A stretch of DNA of 64,000 bases from Lasiodiplodia sp. COLG20 (GCA_009801085.1 VNWV01000009.1:248001-312000), one strand, 5' to 3'. Positions 45,215 through 60,200 are shown, counted from the first letter of the stretch. Notes: generated by a model not told the origin, from the sequence alone. Translations and numbers: made by a program.

Positions 45215-48200
45215 CTACAAGGACGACAACAACTCGACTTGCTCCCGCATTCTCGGCCGATCGATCAGCTCTTCCATACCAACATCAAAGCCCTCCCTCC
45301 GATACAACGTCGCCAGCTGGGCAGCAGCGGCCTGATCACCCCAAATGTCGTAAAACGGCGTGTTCAGATCCAAGTCAGCGTTGCCACTGTCGCCCAGGAC
45401 GAAATCCCAAGCCAGCTTCACCACCTCATCAGCAGCAGCACGGCGCCGCGACGGTTCGTCACCAGCCTGCGGCAGCTGCCCTCCGCCCGCCCTCATCTCC
45501 TCCTCCTCCTCCGTAACACACGCCTCCACCTCCGGCAGCGGGAAGCTCGGCGCCGCAGCCGACGGCCTAGGCAAGACATCCGCCAACACCTCTCCCCCCT
45601 CCGCCTGCACTAGCGCCTCAATCGTCTCGACCAGCAAATCCGCCACGGCCTCTGCCTCCGCTCTTGCCATGGTCGCCTCGCCGTACGTCAAATCGATCGT
45701 GACACGCTCTCCATCCGGATCCGGATACGACCACACCCACACATCCGCACGATCATGCGGCGGGACGACGATGTCCAGCTCGCACCTGGCCCTCCTCCCC
45801 GCCTCCGCACCCGCCCACTCCCCGTCATCGTCGTCGTGGTCCTCGTCGTGCAAGTTCTCATGCGTAACCATGGAGCTATAACGCGTCCACAGCGGCCAAT
45901 CGCCGTCGGTGCAGCGCTCGACGATCTCGCGCAAGCCAACGTGCTCGTGCGGCAGCGCGGCGGCGTACATGTCGTGCACGCGCGCCAGCAGCGCCGCGAC
46001 GGTGTCGGCGCGCGGGCGGACGCGCACGCGGATGGGGATGAGGTTGATGCACGGGCCGGGCAGTTGGTCGGCGCCGGGAAGCGCGCCGTTACTGCGGCCG
46101 GAGACGGTGTTGCCGAAGACGACGTCCCAGTTGTCTTTGTCGTCATCGTTGTTGTTGGTGGGAGAAGAGGAGGACGAAGACGACAGCGCAGCCAGCACGA
46201 CGCCCCACGCGGCCTTGAGCACCGTCGCGAACGTCACGCCGCGGGCCTGCAAGCGGGCCGGCGCGGCGCGCACCTCGCGCACGACGGACTGGTCGACGCG
46301 GTTGCGCGTGGGCGGCTGGCGGTGCGGGAGGATGGGCGTCATCGTCGCGCCGGCGAGGGTGTCGCGCCAGAAGCGCAGGCTGGCGTCGTTTGCCGGGTGT
46401 TGCGCGTGGACGAAGGCTGAGAAGCTGCATGTAGGCCCGCGCGAGGAGGAGGGCAGTTCGTTGCCCTCGTAGGCGGCCTTGAGGTCGCGGATCAGCAGCG
46501 GGATGCCTAGCCCGTCGTACTGGGCGTGGCTGAGGCGGAAGGCTAGCGTGTGCTGCTGCGTCCCGTTGGCGTTGGCGTGCTCGAGGATGGTGAATTCGAC
46601 GGTGTTGGTGGCGCCCATGCGCGTGGGGATCGCCTCGTGGCGCTCGAGTAGGTAGGTGTCGGCATCGGCGCCTGCCGGGAGCTTGACGTGGTGGAGGACG
46701 ACCGGCTGCATCGTTTCTTTGAGAACCACGGCCCACGTGCGCCGGTTGTGTGCGAGGAAGGTCGTTCGCAGGATGGCGTGGCGGGCGACGAGGGAGCGGC
46801 ACGCCTGCTGCATGCGGGGGACGTCGACAGCGCCCTGGAAGCAGAGGAGGAGGTAGTTGAGGTAGCCGCGGTGCTGGAGCTGGTTGGAGGCGTATGTCCA
46901 GGACTGGTAGTCTGTTGCCCATGCGACGTCGGCAATGTGCTCCCGCGAGACGCCCACGTGCGGAGCGACGATGTTGTCGACGAACTGGTCCATCTGATCT
47001 GGCGGAAGCGCGGAGAATGGTACGTATTCGCGTGTTTCGGGAGCACTCTCGTCGGCCGACGCTGCAGCCTTGCTCATGTCGCTGAGGACGGGGTTCGTGA
47101 GGATTTGGGAGACGGAGAGCAGTACACCTTCGGCTTTGAGGGCGTGTGCCAGGCGCATGGCAATGATCGAGTCGCCTCCCACGCCCAAAAAGCTGTCATC
47201 GATGCCAATCTGCTCGGGCTGGAGACCGAGAAGCTGCCCCCAGTGGCGTTGGATCCTCTTCTCCATGGCTGTCGTTGGCGGAGACTTCGGCTGGCCGTTG
47301 GCGGAAGAGCCGGAGAGGACGTGTTCGGGCAAGGCTTCGACGACCCTCACCAATTTCTTGCGGTCGAGCTTTCCGTTGGCTGTGAGAGGCAGCTCGCGCA
47401 CTGCAAAATACAGCGATGGGATCATGTAGCGAGGAAGCGAACGTGACAACGCCGCGTCAACCTTCTTGAGCGAGGCCTTGAGCGCCGGCGGCAGTTCCAC
47501 GATGAGCTCGCCTGTCCCCTCGATTGCTGGTTCTCCACAGCTGGGATCGCAGATGAAGGCTGCCAGCATCTGATGCGTTGCTCGGGATATCACGGCGACG
47601 GTAATGCGGTCTGCCCCGGGAATCTGTTGGCGTAGATGGTGCTCGACCTCGGCAGTCTCGAGCCTCTGTCCGTGGAGTTTCACCTGGCCGTCCTGCCGCC
47701 CCATGGTTCGGAGAGAGCCGTCAGCCTCGTAGCGGACGAGATCGCCCGACCTGTAGACGCGTCCCGTGCGGCCCAGCGCCTTCATCCAGTCCGGCGTCCA
47801 CAGGAACGACTCGTTGGTCTTTTCGGGCATGTTGAGGTAACCGTTGGCGAGCACAGGCCCCTCGATGAGGACCTCGCCGGTGCATCCGATCGAGCAGAGC
47901 TTGTTCGGATCAGACGGGTCGGCAATCCACGTGTGAACCGCCGCCAGTCCCTTGCCTAAGTTGCGGCAGTCCGAGTCTGGTTGTAGAGCGTTCAGCGTGC
48001 ACAGGATGGTAGTCTCTGATGGACCGTAGAGCTCGACGAGATGCAGCTGACCGGCCCACCGCGCCACCAGATCCTGGTTGAGGGCCTCTCCTCCACAGAG
48101 CAGCGTTTGCAGCGTTGGGACCGACGAGGGGCTGAGCAGGTTGGCCACGGTAGGCGTCAGGTATGCCCAGTTGACTCTCATCTTGGTTATATACTCGCCC

Positions 48201-51200
48201 AGGTCGTCCACCCGCTCATCTTCTGACGGCATGCATATGCAGCCTCCGCTCAGCAGTGTAGCGAAGATGTCTCCGATGCTCATGTCGAAGTTGAAGTTCG
48301 AGAACTGCACAACGCGCGAGGTCGGGCCGAGCCGGGCCATGTCCTTGTAGGCGCAGATGCTGGAGCAGAGAGCTCGGTGGGAGAGGAGCGAGCCCTTGGG
48401 TTTTCCGGTGCTGCCAGACGAGAACACGACGAACGCAGGTTGGGTCGGGTCGATGCCGTCAGGTAGCGAAGCGGCGGGGCTCGGCGGAAGTGCGCATAGC
48501 ATCTCCGCGTCAATGATGACCGTCTTTTGAGCGAGAGAGGCCACTTTCTCCTTGCTCTTCGTGTCAGCCAAAACAATCTCAGCGCTGCAGTCGGACACGA
48601 TCTCCTGCAGGCGGCCTATCGGATGCGACGCGTCGAGAGGAACGCAGGCACCACCAGCTCGTAGCACGGCTAGCTGAACGACGACGGCATAGATGGATTT
48701 GTGGAGGACCAAGGGTACCAGCATCCCGGGGGTGACTCCTGCCTCAGCCAGGTAGACGGCCAAGCGGCTTGAAAGATGGTCCAACTCGGTGTAGCTGAGG
48801 GTTCCTTCCCACGTGGATTCCAGCGCGGGGGCAGATCCGCGGAGAAGGACTTGGTCGGAAACCAGCGAATGGACACACGTGTCTGTAGCTAATAGATCTT
48901 GACTATTCCACGCGACGATCTCGGCATGGTCTCCTGGGCTCACCAAGTTGAGGTCTTGGAGCTTGATGGATTTGTCTGCTTGGTTCAGCTGGTGCAAGCA
49001 CTGCTCAAACTGCCCGAGAATCCTGTGCATCTGTTGTGAGGGTACGGCGCTGGGCTTGAACTTGGCCGAGATGGAAAGCTCGCGGGGATGCAGACCGCAT
49101 TCGACGACCAGGGGATACGTGTGAAACGCGTCCGTGTCCGCTGTCGTGCCGGCCAGAGTCCATATTTCTGGGTCGAGCTTCGATTCGTCTTCAGGCTGCA
49201 CAACAAGGAGGTTCTGGAAGTCACAGATGTTTCGGAGGTTCTGGTTGAGGGAGGCAATCTGCTGTAAGCCCGAGTGCTCGAATGGCATCGCCTTGACAGA
49301 ATCGTCCTGAGTCTGCTGCAGGTACTCGGCGATGGTCAAGCTGCGGTCCGGGCGGACTCGGACGGGGATGGTGGTGATGGTGGGCCCAAGGACATCAGCA
49401 ATGTCATCAACTGAAGCGGAGCGCCCTGACAGTGCCATGCCAAAGACGACATCGTCCTCGTCGACATGCTGGGAGACCACAAGGGCCCACGCCGCCCGCA
49501 ACAAGGTCTGTGCGGTTATGCCGAGATCTGAAGCAACGTCCCATTGCACAAGGCGAGTTACGACTTGTGCCCGTGTGTCTTTGTGGGCATCCACCGTGGG
49601 CGCTGGGAACTGTGTGGCAGGAGCGCCGGCCAGAGCAGAGCTCCAAAACTCGTCCGCCTGGGCCGAAGGCGCTCCATTGAGATGCTTGATGAAGTCTGCG
49701 AACGAGCTAGCGGGCAGAGCACGGGGAGTGCCGCGGTAGGCCTGCTCGATGCGGTCCAGCAGCTGCGGGAGGGTCCATCCGTCATACAAGGCGTGGTGAC
49801 AGATCCAAGTGGCCGTCTTGCAGTCATGACTGAGAGCAAGTTGATGCAAGGGCCGCCCGTAGGAGATGTCCAGCTCACTGTTGTCCACGTCGCTGTACGT
49901 CTTCCACTCCAGAGCATCATCCACCACCACCTGCAAGAGTGCGCCAGAGGCGGCCTGCACGACGCGCGTGCGCAAGATGGGCGTCTCGGCCACGACCGTC
50001 TCCCACGCGGAGCGGAAGCGCATGATGTCAATGCCGCCCGCCAGAGAGAAGACCATGCGGCCGACATACGCGCCGGGCTGCCTGTTCGAGGCGGCAATCA
50101 GCCCTTCTTGAAGCGGCGTGCAGGGGTACACGTCCTTGATCGAGTCGCGCGGGACGCCGCACTGAGAGGCCGCCAGGCTGACGGCGTGCTCGCGCTCCTG
50201 GACGAGCTCGAACGGGAACGCCCGCCTCGTCGAAGCAGCAGCAGGCGCCGCCAGCGCGGCCATACGGCGCAGCACCGGGGCGGAGAAGACCTGGGCGACG
50301 GTCAGCGCCAGGCCGGCAGTCCGGCGACAGTGAGCCACCAGCCGCATGGCCGCCACCGAGTCGCCGCCCAGGCGGAAGAAGTTGTCGTCGACGCCGATCA
50401 TGGTCTCGGGAACGACCAGCGCCGCGGCCCAGCTGGCTTGCAGCAGCCGCTCGGCGTCGGTCGAGGGCTGCAGCTTCGCGGCGTCGGCCAGCGAGGCGCG
50501 CGCGATGTCGTCGGCCGACAGCCGGGCGCCGACGTCGCGCAGCGCGCGGCGGTCGACCTTGCCCGACGACGTCATGGGCAGCTGTGGCACGCACACGTAC
50601 AGCGACGGCACCATGTACTGCGGCAGCGCGTCGGCCAGGGCGCTGCGCATCGCGGTCAGGCGCTCGGCGGGTAGCTCGTCGGCGGCGGGCGGCGCCAGGA
50701 AGGCGGCGAGCTGCTGCTGCCCGCCGCGGCGGATGACCTCGACGGCCAGCGGCAGCCCCGGCGGCGCGGCGGCGCGCGCGTGGTGCTCGATGTCGGCCAT
50801 CTCGACGCGCTGGCCGTGCAGCTTGTGCTGGGCGTCGCGGCGGCCGACGAAGGCGAGCGAGCCGTTGTCGTTGTAGCGCACCAGGTCGCCCGTCGCGTAG
50901 GCCCGCGCGCCGCTTCCGGTGCCGAGACCGGGCACCGGCACCGGCCAGGCCGGCAGGTCGATGAAGGAGCGCCGGGTGCGCTCGGGGTCGTGCAGGTAGC
51001 CGCGGCCGACGATGGGGCCCTCGATGAGCAGCTCGCCGATGGTGCCGACGGGCGCGAGGCGGTCCGGCTGGCCCGGCACCACGACCCAGGTGCGGCAGCC
51101 AACGCCGAAGCCGATGTTCGACGCGTCGGCGCCGGCATCGCGGCCCAGGCCGACCATAATGGTAGAAACGACAGTGCACTCGGCGGGCCCGTAGCCGTTG

Positions 51201-54200
51201 ATGAGCAGCACGCCGGCGCCGGCCCAGGCGTCGACCGTGTCCTGGCGCACCGCTTCGCCGCCCATAGATAGAATACGCAGCGACGGCGCGTCGGCGGGCG
51301 TGAGGAAGTCGCCGACGACGGTGGGCGTCAGGTCGGCCCAGTTGCAGCGGTACCTGCGGATGGCGGCGGCCAGGTGGTTCATGCGCTCGTCGTCGGACGG
51401 CACGCACACGACGCCGCCGAACAGCAGCGGCGTCAGCGCCTCCTCGATGACCTGGTCGAACGTGTACGCGGCGAACTGCAGCGCCCGCGTCTCGCGCCCG
51501 AAGAACTGCGCCGCGCCGTGCGCCCGGCAGCCCGTGGCCAGCGCGCGGTGCTCCAGCATGATGCCCTTGGGCGTGCCGGTGCTGCCGGACGTGAAGACGA
51601 GCCAGGCGAGGTTGTGCGGCCGCACGGCGTCGGGCAGCGCGTGCGGAGGCGCCGCGGGGAGGGCGCGTAGGAAGGATGCATCGGCGGTCACGACGCGCAG
51701 CTCGGCGTGGTCGCGCTCTAGCACCGCGGCGGCACCCGGCGACGCTACGGCGACTCGGGCCGCCGTCTGGGCGAGGATCTGGCGGCGGCGGGCGGCGGGC
51801 AGCTTCACGTCCAGCGCGACGCACGCACCGCCCGCCTTCAACACCGCCAGCACCGCCACTAATGCCCACCCGCTCTTCTCGAACGCGAACGGCACGATCG
51901 TCTCGGGCCCAACACCGCACTCGCGCACCAGGTGCAGCGCCAGCGCGCTCGCCAGCGCGTCCAGCTCGCGGAAGCTCAGCGCGCAGTCCCACGCCTCGAT
52001 GGCGGGCGCGTCGCCGCGGGCCGCCGCCTGCTGCTCGAAGAGGCGGTGCACGCACACGTCCTGCGCCTCCGGCAGCTTTGCGTTCCACCGTGCCACACGC
52101 TCCGCGTCCTCGGTACTGAACAGGTCCAGCGCGGCAACCGGCGCGTCGACGCCCTCGGTGATGCGCTGCACGATGGTGGCCAGGGTGCTAGCGACGCCAA
52201 CGGCCTGGGCCGACGACAGGTGCGAGGTCCAGTAGTCCAGGCTGAGGGCTAGGGCGCCGTCGGCCTGCACCGCAACGGCGAGTGAGACGTCGAACTCGGT
52301 CGGGTCGTAGTAGTGGGCGGCGGCAAAGCGCAGCGCGCCGGGCTCTGCCGCCACCTGCTCGCGCTGTACCGAGATGGCCGTGTTGAACAGGGCGCGGCCG
52401 GGGGCGCCCAGGGCGCGCTGCACGTCGGCGAGGGACGTGTGCTGATGGGCGATGGCGTCCAGGAAGCCGCGCTGGGCCGCCGCCAGGGCGTCGCCTACAC
52501 GCGCTGTGTTGAGGTCCAGCCGGCACGCCAGCAGGTTGATGAACGGGCCGACGGCGTCGTCGACGCCCGCCACGGGCACGTCGCGGCCGGCGGCGAGGTA
52601 GCCGAAGCACACGTCGTCCGTGTCGGCGAAGCAGCGCAGCAGCATGCCCCACGCCACCTGGAACAGGATGGCCACCGTCACGCCGGCCTCGGCGCAGAAG
52701 TCCTGGATCTCGCGGCCCGACGCGTGCAGCGTGACCGACTGGCTCAGCAGCTCGCGCCGCGTTGTCGTGCTCTGCCGCAGCGCGGGGAAGTAGCACGGCT
52801 GCACGCCGTGCAGGTAAGTGGCCCAGTGCTCCAGGTGCTCTTCTTCCGGCTTCACGCTCTGCAGGTGTTTGATGTAGTCGCTGTACAGCGGGCCGCGGCC
52901 TGGCGCCAGCCGGCCGTCGTACGCGAGGCACAGGTCTCGCAGCACGACGGACATGGTCGCGCCGTCGATCAGGGCGTGGTTGATCTCGAGCTTGCAGAAG
53001 AGCGTGCCGTCGTCGGCCGCGGCGAGCGTGAGCAGATGCTGCGGCCTCGCCTCGTCGGCTCCATCGAGCTGCTCGTCAACCAGGCTTTGCAGCGTGACTT
53101 CACGCGAGCGGCCCGTGGCTTCGAAACGCGAGCGGGCAGCCACATGTTGGAGGACCACCTGGACGAAGGTGCCGTCCTCGGCGGCGCTCTCGAGCAGCAC
53201 TGTGCGGAGGGCAGCGTGGCGGTCGACGACGCGCTGCCATGCTGAGCGAAGCCGCTCCGGGTCGACGGCGGCATTCTCTGCTGTCACTTCCCAGACGGTG
53301 AGGCAGCGGTACACGCCGTCTTCTTTCTGCTGGCTCAGAAGAAGGCCCTGCTGCATGGGCGCACAGGGATAGATGTCTTCGATTGGACCCAGCCCGTCGA
53401 CCTTGGAAAGCAGACGCTGCAAGGCACGTCTGTCGGTTTGTAGTAGTGGGAAGTCGCTGACCGTGTACTCAGGCTCCATTTCCTCCAAGCGCAGGACCAT
53501 TTGCTTCAGCAGCGCCTCGCAGTCTCTGGCCCAGCGGAGCACGGCATCGCGCTGCTTGATGGCCTGGCTGAAGGCGAAGGTGAAGGTGACGCTGCCGCGG
53601 TCCACGGACACCAAAATGTCGAATATCGCGTCCCGCAGCATTCCCGGGGCCACGTCCTGCCATTTTCCAATCCTGTCTGCCGGGACCAGCAGCGCGTCGG
53701 AGCGCTCCATCTGCTGGTACTTGCCAGTGTAGTTGAACAGAATCTCGGTCTCGGGCGCGTGCTGGTCTCCATCGGTCCCCTTCATGTGGCGCGCTGTGAA
53801 ATGGTCCCAGCCGTTATTCGTCACCGTCCTCCGAGAATCCTTTGTCTGGCGGAGAACTTCTATCGGATCATCGGCCGGCGAAGTGGTTCCTGGAAGGGGG
53901 TACATGGTGGTGAACCAGCCCACGGTTCTGGAGATGTCAATGTCGGCCGTCCAGGGCTCGCGGCCGTGGCTTTCGACGCTAAAGTGCGGGCCCTTGCGGT
54001 CACGGAAGATGCGCGAGAAGCTCGAAACGAGGGCGGAGATCATGACGTCGACGGGCTCGGTGCGCAGCGCCTCGTGACAGCCTTCCAGCAAAGACAGAGA
54101 GGTGTCGTCGTCCAGCGTGAACTTTTCAAACTGGACGGCGCCAAAAGTGTTCTCGGCGGGAGAGATGCCCCAGTAGTTGACGATGGACTGGTCCACCGGC

Positions 54201-57200
54201 GGGGCAAGAACGTCCTCAGGGGTATGGTTTTTCAGGCTGTACTCCTCTTGAGCAGTGACCCAGGATCTGAACGACATGCTCTGCGGCTTCTGCAGCACCC
54301 CGTGCGTCAGCACATCTTCCAGATCTTCGGCGAGGATCCTCCACGACACCAGGTCGACCGCAAGGTGATGGGCAACAAGGAACAGGACATCATGGCCGCC
54401 GTCCAATTCGAACAGATCAACGGAGAAGACGGGCCCGCGCTGGATGTCAAGGCTGGTCTGGCTGAGGGCAACTGCGTCTTCCATCTCCGAAGAAGACACG
54501 CCCGCGTGCACTGCGAAGCGGTAGGAACCCTGGACGTCGGGCTCCACAACCTGATTCCAGGCGCCCTGGCCGTCCTCCTGGCGGAACCGCGCCCGCAGCA
54601 TGCCGTGCCGCGCGACCACTTGGGCAACAGCGCGGGACAGAGCATCGGCACCCACACGGCGGGCTAGGCGCAGCGTGAAGCTCTGGTTGAAGTGGTTCTC
54701 AGCGCCGCCGCCGCGGAGGTGCATGCGCTGGATGGGCGACAGGCCGAACAGCGCACCATCCTCAACAACGTCGTCGCGGCGCACCATGGACGTGATGAAG
54801 CGGGCGCGGCGGGCAAGATCTACAAGATCCGCACACTCCAGCATATCACGAACAGTCAGGGCGATTTTCTGGGCGCGGCAGCGGCCGACGGCCTGCATAG
54901 CAGCAATAGAGTCGCCACCGAGACGCAGGAAGGGGCGGTTCAGCGAGACGCGCTCGGCCGGCTTGCCCAGCACGTCGGCCCACACGGCCTGCAGACGGCA
55001 CTCCATGTCGTTGGCTGGCGTGTGGACGGCCTCGTCGTCGAGGTCGGCGGCGGCGAGCTCGTGGAACTGGTCGTCGGCCAGCTCCTCGACCCACGCCCGC
55101 ACGCGCGCGCGGTCCATCTTCACTGACTTGTTCAGCGGCACCTGTTCCAACACGACCCACACGGCCGGAACCATGTACTTGGGCACCAGGCCGGCCAGGC
55201 GTGCCTGGACCAGCGGCAGCGCCTCGGCCACGGCGGGGCTGTCGGCGGGTGTCAGCACGCGCATGGCGGTGCCTGCAGTGCGGCCGGCCGGGTCGATGGC
55301 CCTCAGCGACAGCACGCACACCAGCTTGCCGGCGCAGGCGCCGGCTTTGGGCAGCAGCACGACGGCGTGGCGCACACGGTCGTCGTTCCACAGGTTGTGC
55401 TCGATCTCGCCCAGCTCGATGCGCTGCCCGTGCAGCTTGACCTGGTTGTCCTTGCGCCGCACGAAGCTGATGGACCCATCACCGTTGTAGCGCACGATGT
55501 CGCCTGTCTTGTACATGCGGCGTGACGGCTGTCCAGCTTCAGTGACTGCTGCCCACTTGGGATTGACGACGAATGCCGCCGCCGTCTTCTCGGCGTCGCC
55601 GAGGTACTCGCGGGCGAGGATGGGCCCCTCGATGAGCAGTTCGCCGGGGCAGCCGACGGGCAGCAGGCGGTCGTGGTCGCTCTCGTCGACGATCCAGGTC
55701 AGCGCGCCGACCTGGTGGCCGAAGTTGGCCGGGTGCGCGGCGACGCCGACGCCGGGCCGGCAGGACATGGTCATGGAGCACTCGGCCGGGCCGTACAAGA
55801 TGTTGAGGCACGTGTTCGGCGCCCATTTTTCGATCGTCTCGCGCCGCACCGGCTCGCCCCCCAGGCAGAGGTGCCGCAGGCCCGGGATCTTGGTCGGCTC
55901 GAGGAGGCTGGCCACTGTCGGCGTCAGGCACGCCCAGTTCGCGCCGAGTCGCTCGAATGCGCCGGATAGGTCGTTGAGTCTGTCTTCTTCGGAGGGGATG
56001 CACACGCAGCCGCCGCGCATGAGTGTGGTGAAGATGTCCTCGATGCTGACGTCGAACATGTATGCGGCAAACTGCATGACGCGGGACGAGGGGCTAACGC
56101 TCATGACCTCGCCGTGCGCCCGGGCGCTCGTGGCGATGGCGTCGTGCTGGAGGACGATGCCCTTCGGCTTCCCCGTGCTGCCCGACGTGAAGACGACGAA
56201 GGCGACGTTCGAGGGCTGCGCCTGGGAGCGGAGAGGACCGGCACCACCTTGGGAAGAGGAACAGAGCTCGTCTAGGTGCTCCGCGTCGACGACCACTACT
56301 GTCGGGACCTGGTCGCTGAGGAAGGATGCCATCTTGCTGGAAGTGACGACCAGGTTCGCGCGGATCGAGTGGAGGATCTCGACCAGTCGTGCTTTGGGAT
56401 GCGACGGATCGAGCGCCACGCACGCGCCGCCCGCTTTCAACACGGCCAACATTGCAACCACCACGTACGCTGACTTCTCGAAGCATAGGGGTACTAATGT
56501 TTCGGCACCGACGCCAAGTTCCTGGAGGTGCAGCGCCAGCGCGTTGGAGCGGTCGTGCAGCTCTTTGTAAGTGAGGTCAGCATCCCACCCCCGCACCGCC
56601 TGCGCCTCCGGCCGCAGCAAGACCTGTTCCGAAACCAAGTCGTGCACGCAAACATCGAGCTTCTCCGGGTAGCGAGCATTCCAGTCGACGATCGTCTTCC
56701 AATCCCCTTCGCCTAGCAATGCCATGTCTTTCACAGGTTGGTCGAGGCGGTCGAGCGTCCTGGAGAGCATCTCGCTCAGGGCACCGGCAACGCTGTTCGC
56801 TTGCTGCACTGAGACTCTGGGAGCCCAGTGGTTGAGGATTACAATGACCTCGTCATCCTCCTGCTCGACGTTCAAGGTAAGATCGTACTATTATAGCTTT
56901 AGCATAATATCATCAACAGCAAGTCAAACAAACATACCTCGGTGGGGTTGTGAGTGCTGGCAACTCGCAAATCGACGCCGGCAGCTGCTTCCTTCCAACT
57001 TGTCAGGGATTTCCCCGTAGTGACCATCGTGTTGAACAGAGCTTGTCCAGAGAGCCCCAGAGCGTGCTGGATCTCGGCAAGAGAGCAGTTGCGGTAGCTG
57101 AGGCAGTCCAAAAAGTCTTTCTGAACCGTGTCAAGGAGGTCCTTCATCGTGGCTGCGTCGTCGACTGCGAGATGGCACACTGACATGGTCATCAGCGGGC

Positions 57201-60200
57201 CAACGATTTCGGCAGCCCCTTCGACCGGGATGCTCCTGTCCGTGACCATGTATCCAAAGCACGTGGATCCCATGTCGGTGTAGTATCGGAGCATCAGCGC
57301 CCAGATGGTTTGGAACAGCGTGTTGACCGTGTAGCCGTTGGCCTTGCAGAAAGACAGAATCCTCGGCGCCGCGTCGCCCAGGTCAACTGTAAAGGATCGG
57401 AGGGCGTTTGGCTCGCCCGCTTTCTCGAGGTCCAGCGGGAAGTAGCAGGGGTTGCAGCCGTCCAGGTAGCTCTTCCAGTGCTCCAGACCGGCGCTTGAGT
57501 CGAGGCTGCGAGTGTAGGCCACGTAGGCTCCGAAGGGAGAAGCTGGGCTCGACCATGCACGTTGGTCGAGTGCCAGGACGAAGTCGCGCTGCAATGTCTG
57601 CAGCGATGCTGCGTCCATGACGGCGTGGTGGATGTCAAGCTGCAGATACCAACGATCCGAGGAAGTGTGGTAAGCGGTGATCTCGTACGGGACCTTGGCA
57701 GTGGAGCTGGAAACGACGGCCAAGCAAGGTAAATTGCCTTCGGGGAGCTCGTCGTCGTCCTTCTCGACAAACGCTATGTTGTCTGGCACATGCTTCAGGA
57801 CAGCCTGGAGGTAGAGCCAGTCCTCCGAGGCGCACTCGACGAGCACGGAGCGGAGTGCAGAGTGCCGTTGCGCAACAAAGCTCCAAGCGTGCTTGATTTC
57901 GGAGAGAGTGATGGGCGACGAACGCTGCCGCGGGGTAAGTTCCCAGACGTTACGGAACTGGTAGGATCCTGAAATTTTGTCCGAACCCAGCAACATTCCA
58001 TGCTGCATCTGCGAACACGGGTGCAAGTCCTCGAGCTCATCCAAGCTGTGGATGCCCACGGCCTGCAGCGTGGCAACCGCCTCTTCTAGTACCTGGGATG
58101 ACAAAAGAGAGAACGGAAGGTATGATGTTAGTTCGGCGCTGTCCTGCAAATCTTCCGGCAGCGTCTGCGCTGAACTTTCAATAGTCATGCCGACAAACAG
58201 CTCCTGCACTGTCAGTGAGAGCCCCCGAGCCTTGTAGAGAGACACCAGCGTCATGGCTGAGATGGAGTCTCCGCCGAGGCTGAGGAAAGACCGGTGGAGC
58301 GGCAGGCGCTCTGGATCGCCGTCGAGGGCCTTTCCCCACAGCTCCCGCAGGGCGCTTTCCTGCTGGGATGCTGGTCTATCAAATGCAGAGACAGAGGAGA
58401 ACTCATCAAGAGATGCTGTCAAAAGATCAAGCTCGGTGCCGTTCAACTCCTCAGCCCACTGCCGAACGCTGACCCTGTCCACCTTACCCGACAACGTCAG
58501 GGGAAGAGCTGTGAAAACACCCCACGTCGGCGGCACCATGTAGGAAGGAAGCCGCTCAGCCAGCGTCTCCTTGACCCTCTGCACCAGGCAGTGAGCCTCC
58601 TCATCCTCCTGGCGGCTGATCAGCTGGAATGTCGTCTGATGCTGCTGCTCCTGATGGACGCAGACCGCAGCAACCAGCCGGCCGCGAGCGGGGCCAGCAC
58701 GCGGGACGGTGACCACGACGTGCTTGACGAGCGGGTCGGCGGCCCAGACGGCGCGCTCGATCTCGGCCAGCTCGACGCGCTGGCCCCTGATCTTGACCTG
58801 CAAGTCCTTGCGGCCGACGAAGACGAGGCTGCCGTCGGCCTCGTACCGCATCAAGTCGCCCGTCTTGACCAGCCGCGGCGCCCCGTCCAGCTCCAGCCCG
58901 AGCTCGCGCAGCCACACCGGCGCTTCCACAAACGTGGCAGCCGTCTTCTCGGCGTCGTTGAGGTAGCCGCGCGCCACCGTCGGGCCCTGCACCACCAGCT
59001 CGCCGACCGCGCCGACGGGGACCAGCGCTTGGTCATTCCTGGGGTCGGCGAGCCAGGCGCGCGCGCCGGCGGCGAAGCCCAGGTTAACGTCGCCACGGCC
59101 GAGGTTATTAAAGAGAATGATGTTCGTCTCGCTCGACCCGTAGCACTGTACGAGACGCACGCGCGCCGACCACCGCGCCGCCTGGTCCCTTGCCATGGCC
59201 TCGCCGGCCAGCACGAGCGTGTCGATTCCCGGGAAGGCTGACGCCGGGTCGAACGGCTTCAGCACCGACGGCGTCAGGAAGGCCCAGGTCACGCGCATGC
59301 GCTCGACGACGCCCGGCAGGTCGTTGCGGCGCGCGTGCTCGCTGGGGATGCACACGGTGCCGCCGAAGACGAGTGTTGTAAGTGTCTCGAAGAGGCTGGC
59401 GCCGAAGCTGTACGACGCGAACTGCAGCGCGCGCGTGTGGGCGCCCATGCGCATGGCTTTGCCGTGGTGCAGGGCGGACGAGGCATATGCTTGGTGGTCC
59501 ATCATGATGCCCTTCGGCTTGCCGGTGGAGCCGGAGGTGAAGATGATGAAGGCGAGGTCGGAGGGGCTGGCGATGGTCCAGCGTTGCCGTGGGGAAGCGC
59601 CGTCGTCGTCGGTGAGAGAGTGCGGGCCGAGCACGATGACTTGCTGGACCGCTTCCGCCAGCAGGTGCTCGTTTGCCGCTGAGGTGACGGCGATGCGGGC
59701 GTTGACTTCGGCGGCGATGCCGGCGAGCCGCGCCTTGGGGTGGGAGGGATCCATCAGGGTGAATGCTCCGCCGGCCTTGAACACGCCCAGCATGGCCACA
59801 ATGACCCAGCAAGACTTTTCGAAGCAGACCGGGACGACGTCGCCCCGCTGGAGGCCCGTGTCGACGAGTTTTGAGGCGAGGGCTGATGAGAGACGGTCGA
59901 GCTCGCCGTAGGTCATGCTGCCATCCCACGCGCATATTGCCTCCTTGTTACGCTGCAGTTGAGTCTGCCGGTCAACTAGCTGGTGGATGCAAGCTCGGGT
60001 TGCTGCTGGTTTTTCGCGGTTCCACGCCGCGATTTTGTTGCGATCAGCGTCGCTCAGGAAGCTCATTGCGCCGACTTTCTGCTCCCTGTCGGCCAGAATA
60101 CTTTTTAATACCTGCTCCAGGGTCCGGCATATGCTGTAGGCGCGCGAGGGCGCAATTTTAGTGCTGGTGTACTGCAGGCAGGGCTCAGACAGGTCCTCCG

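Noticed and set aside
50028..52088. A 686-residue open frame on the minus strand inside the NRPS
   Set aside because: It is another frame of the GC-rich A3 region. Its translation is Arg/Ala/Gly repeats with no domain, while the NRPS frame has full motifs.
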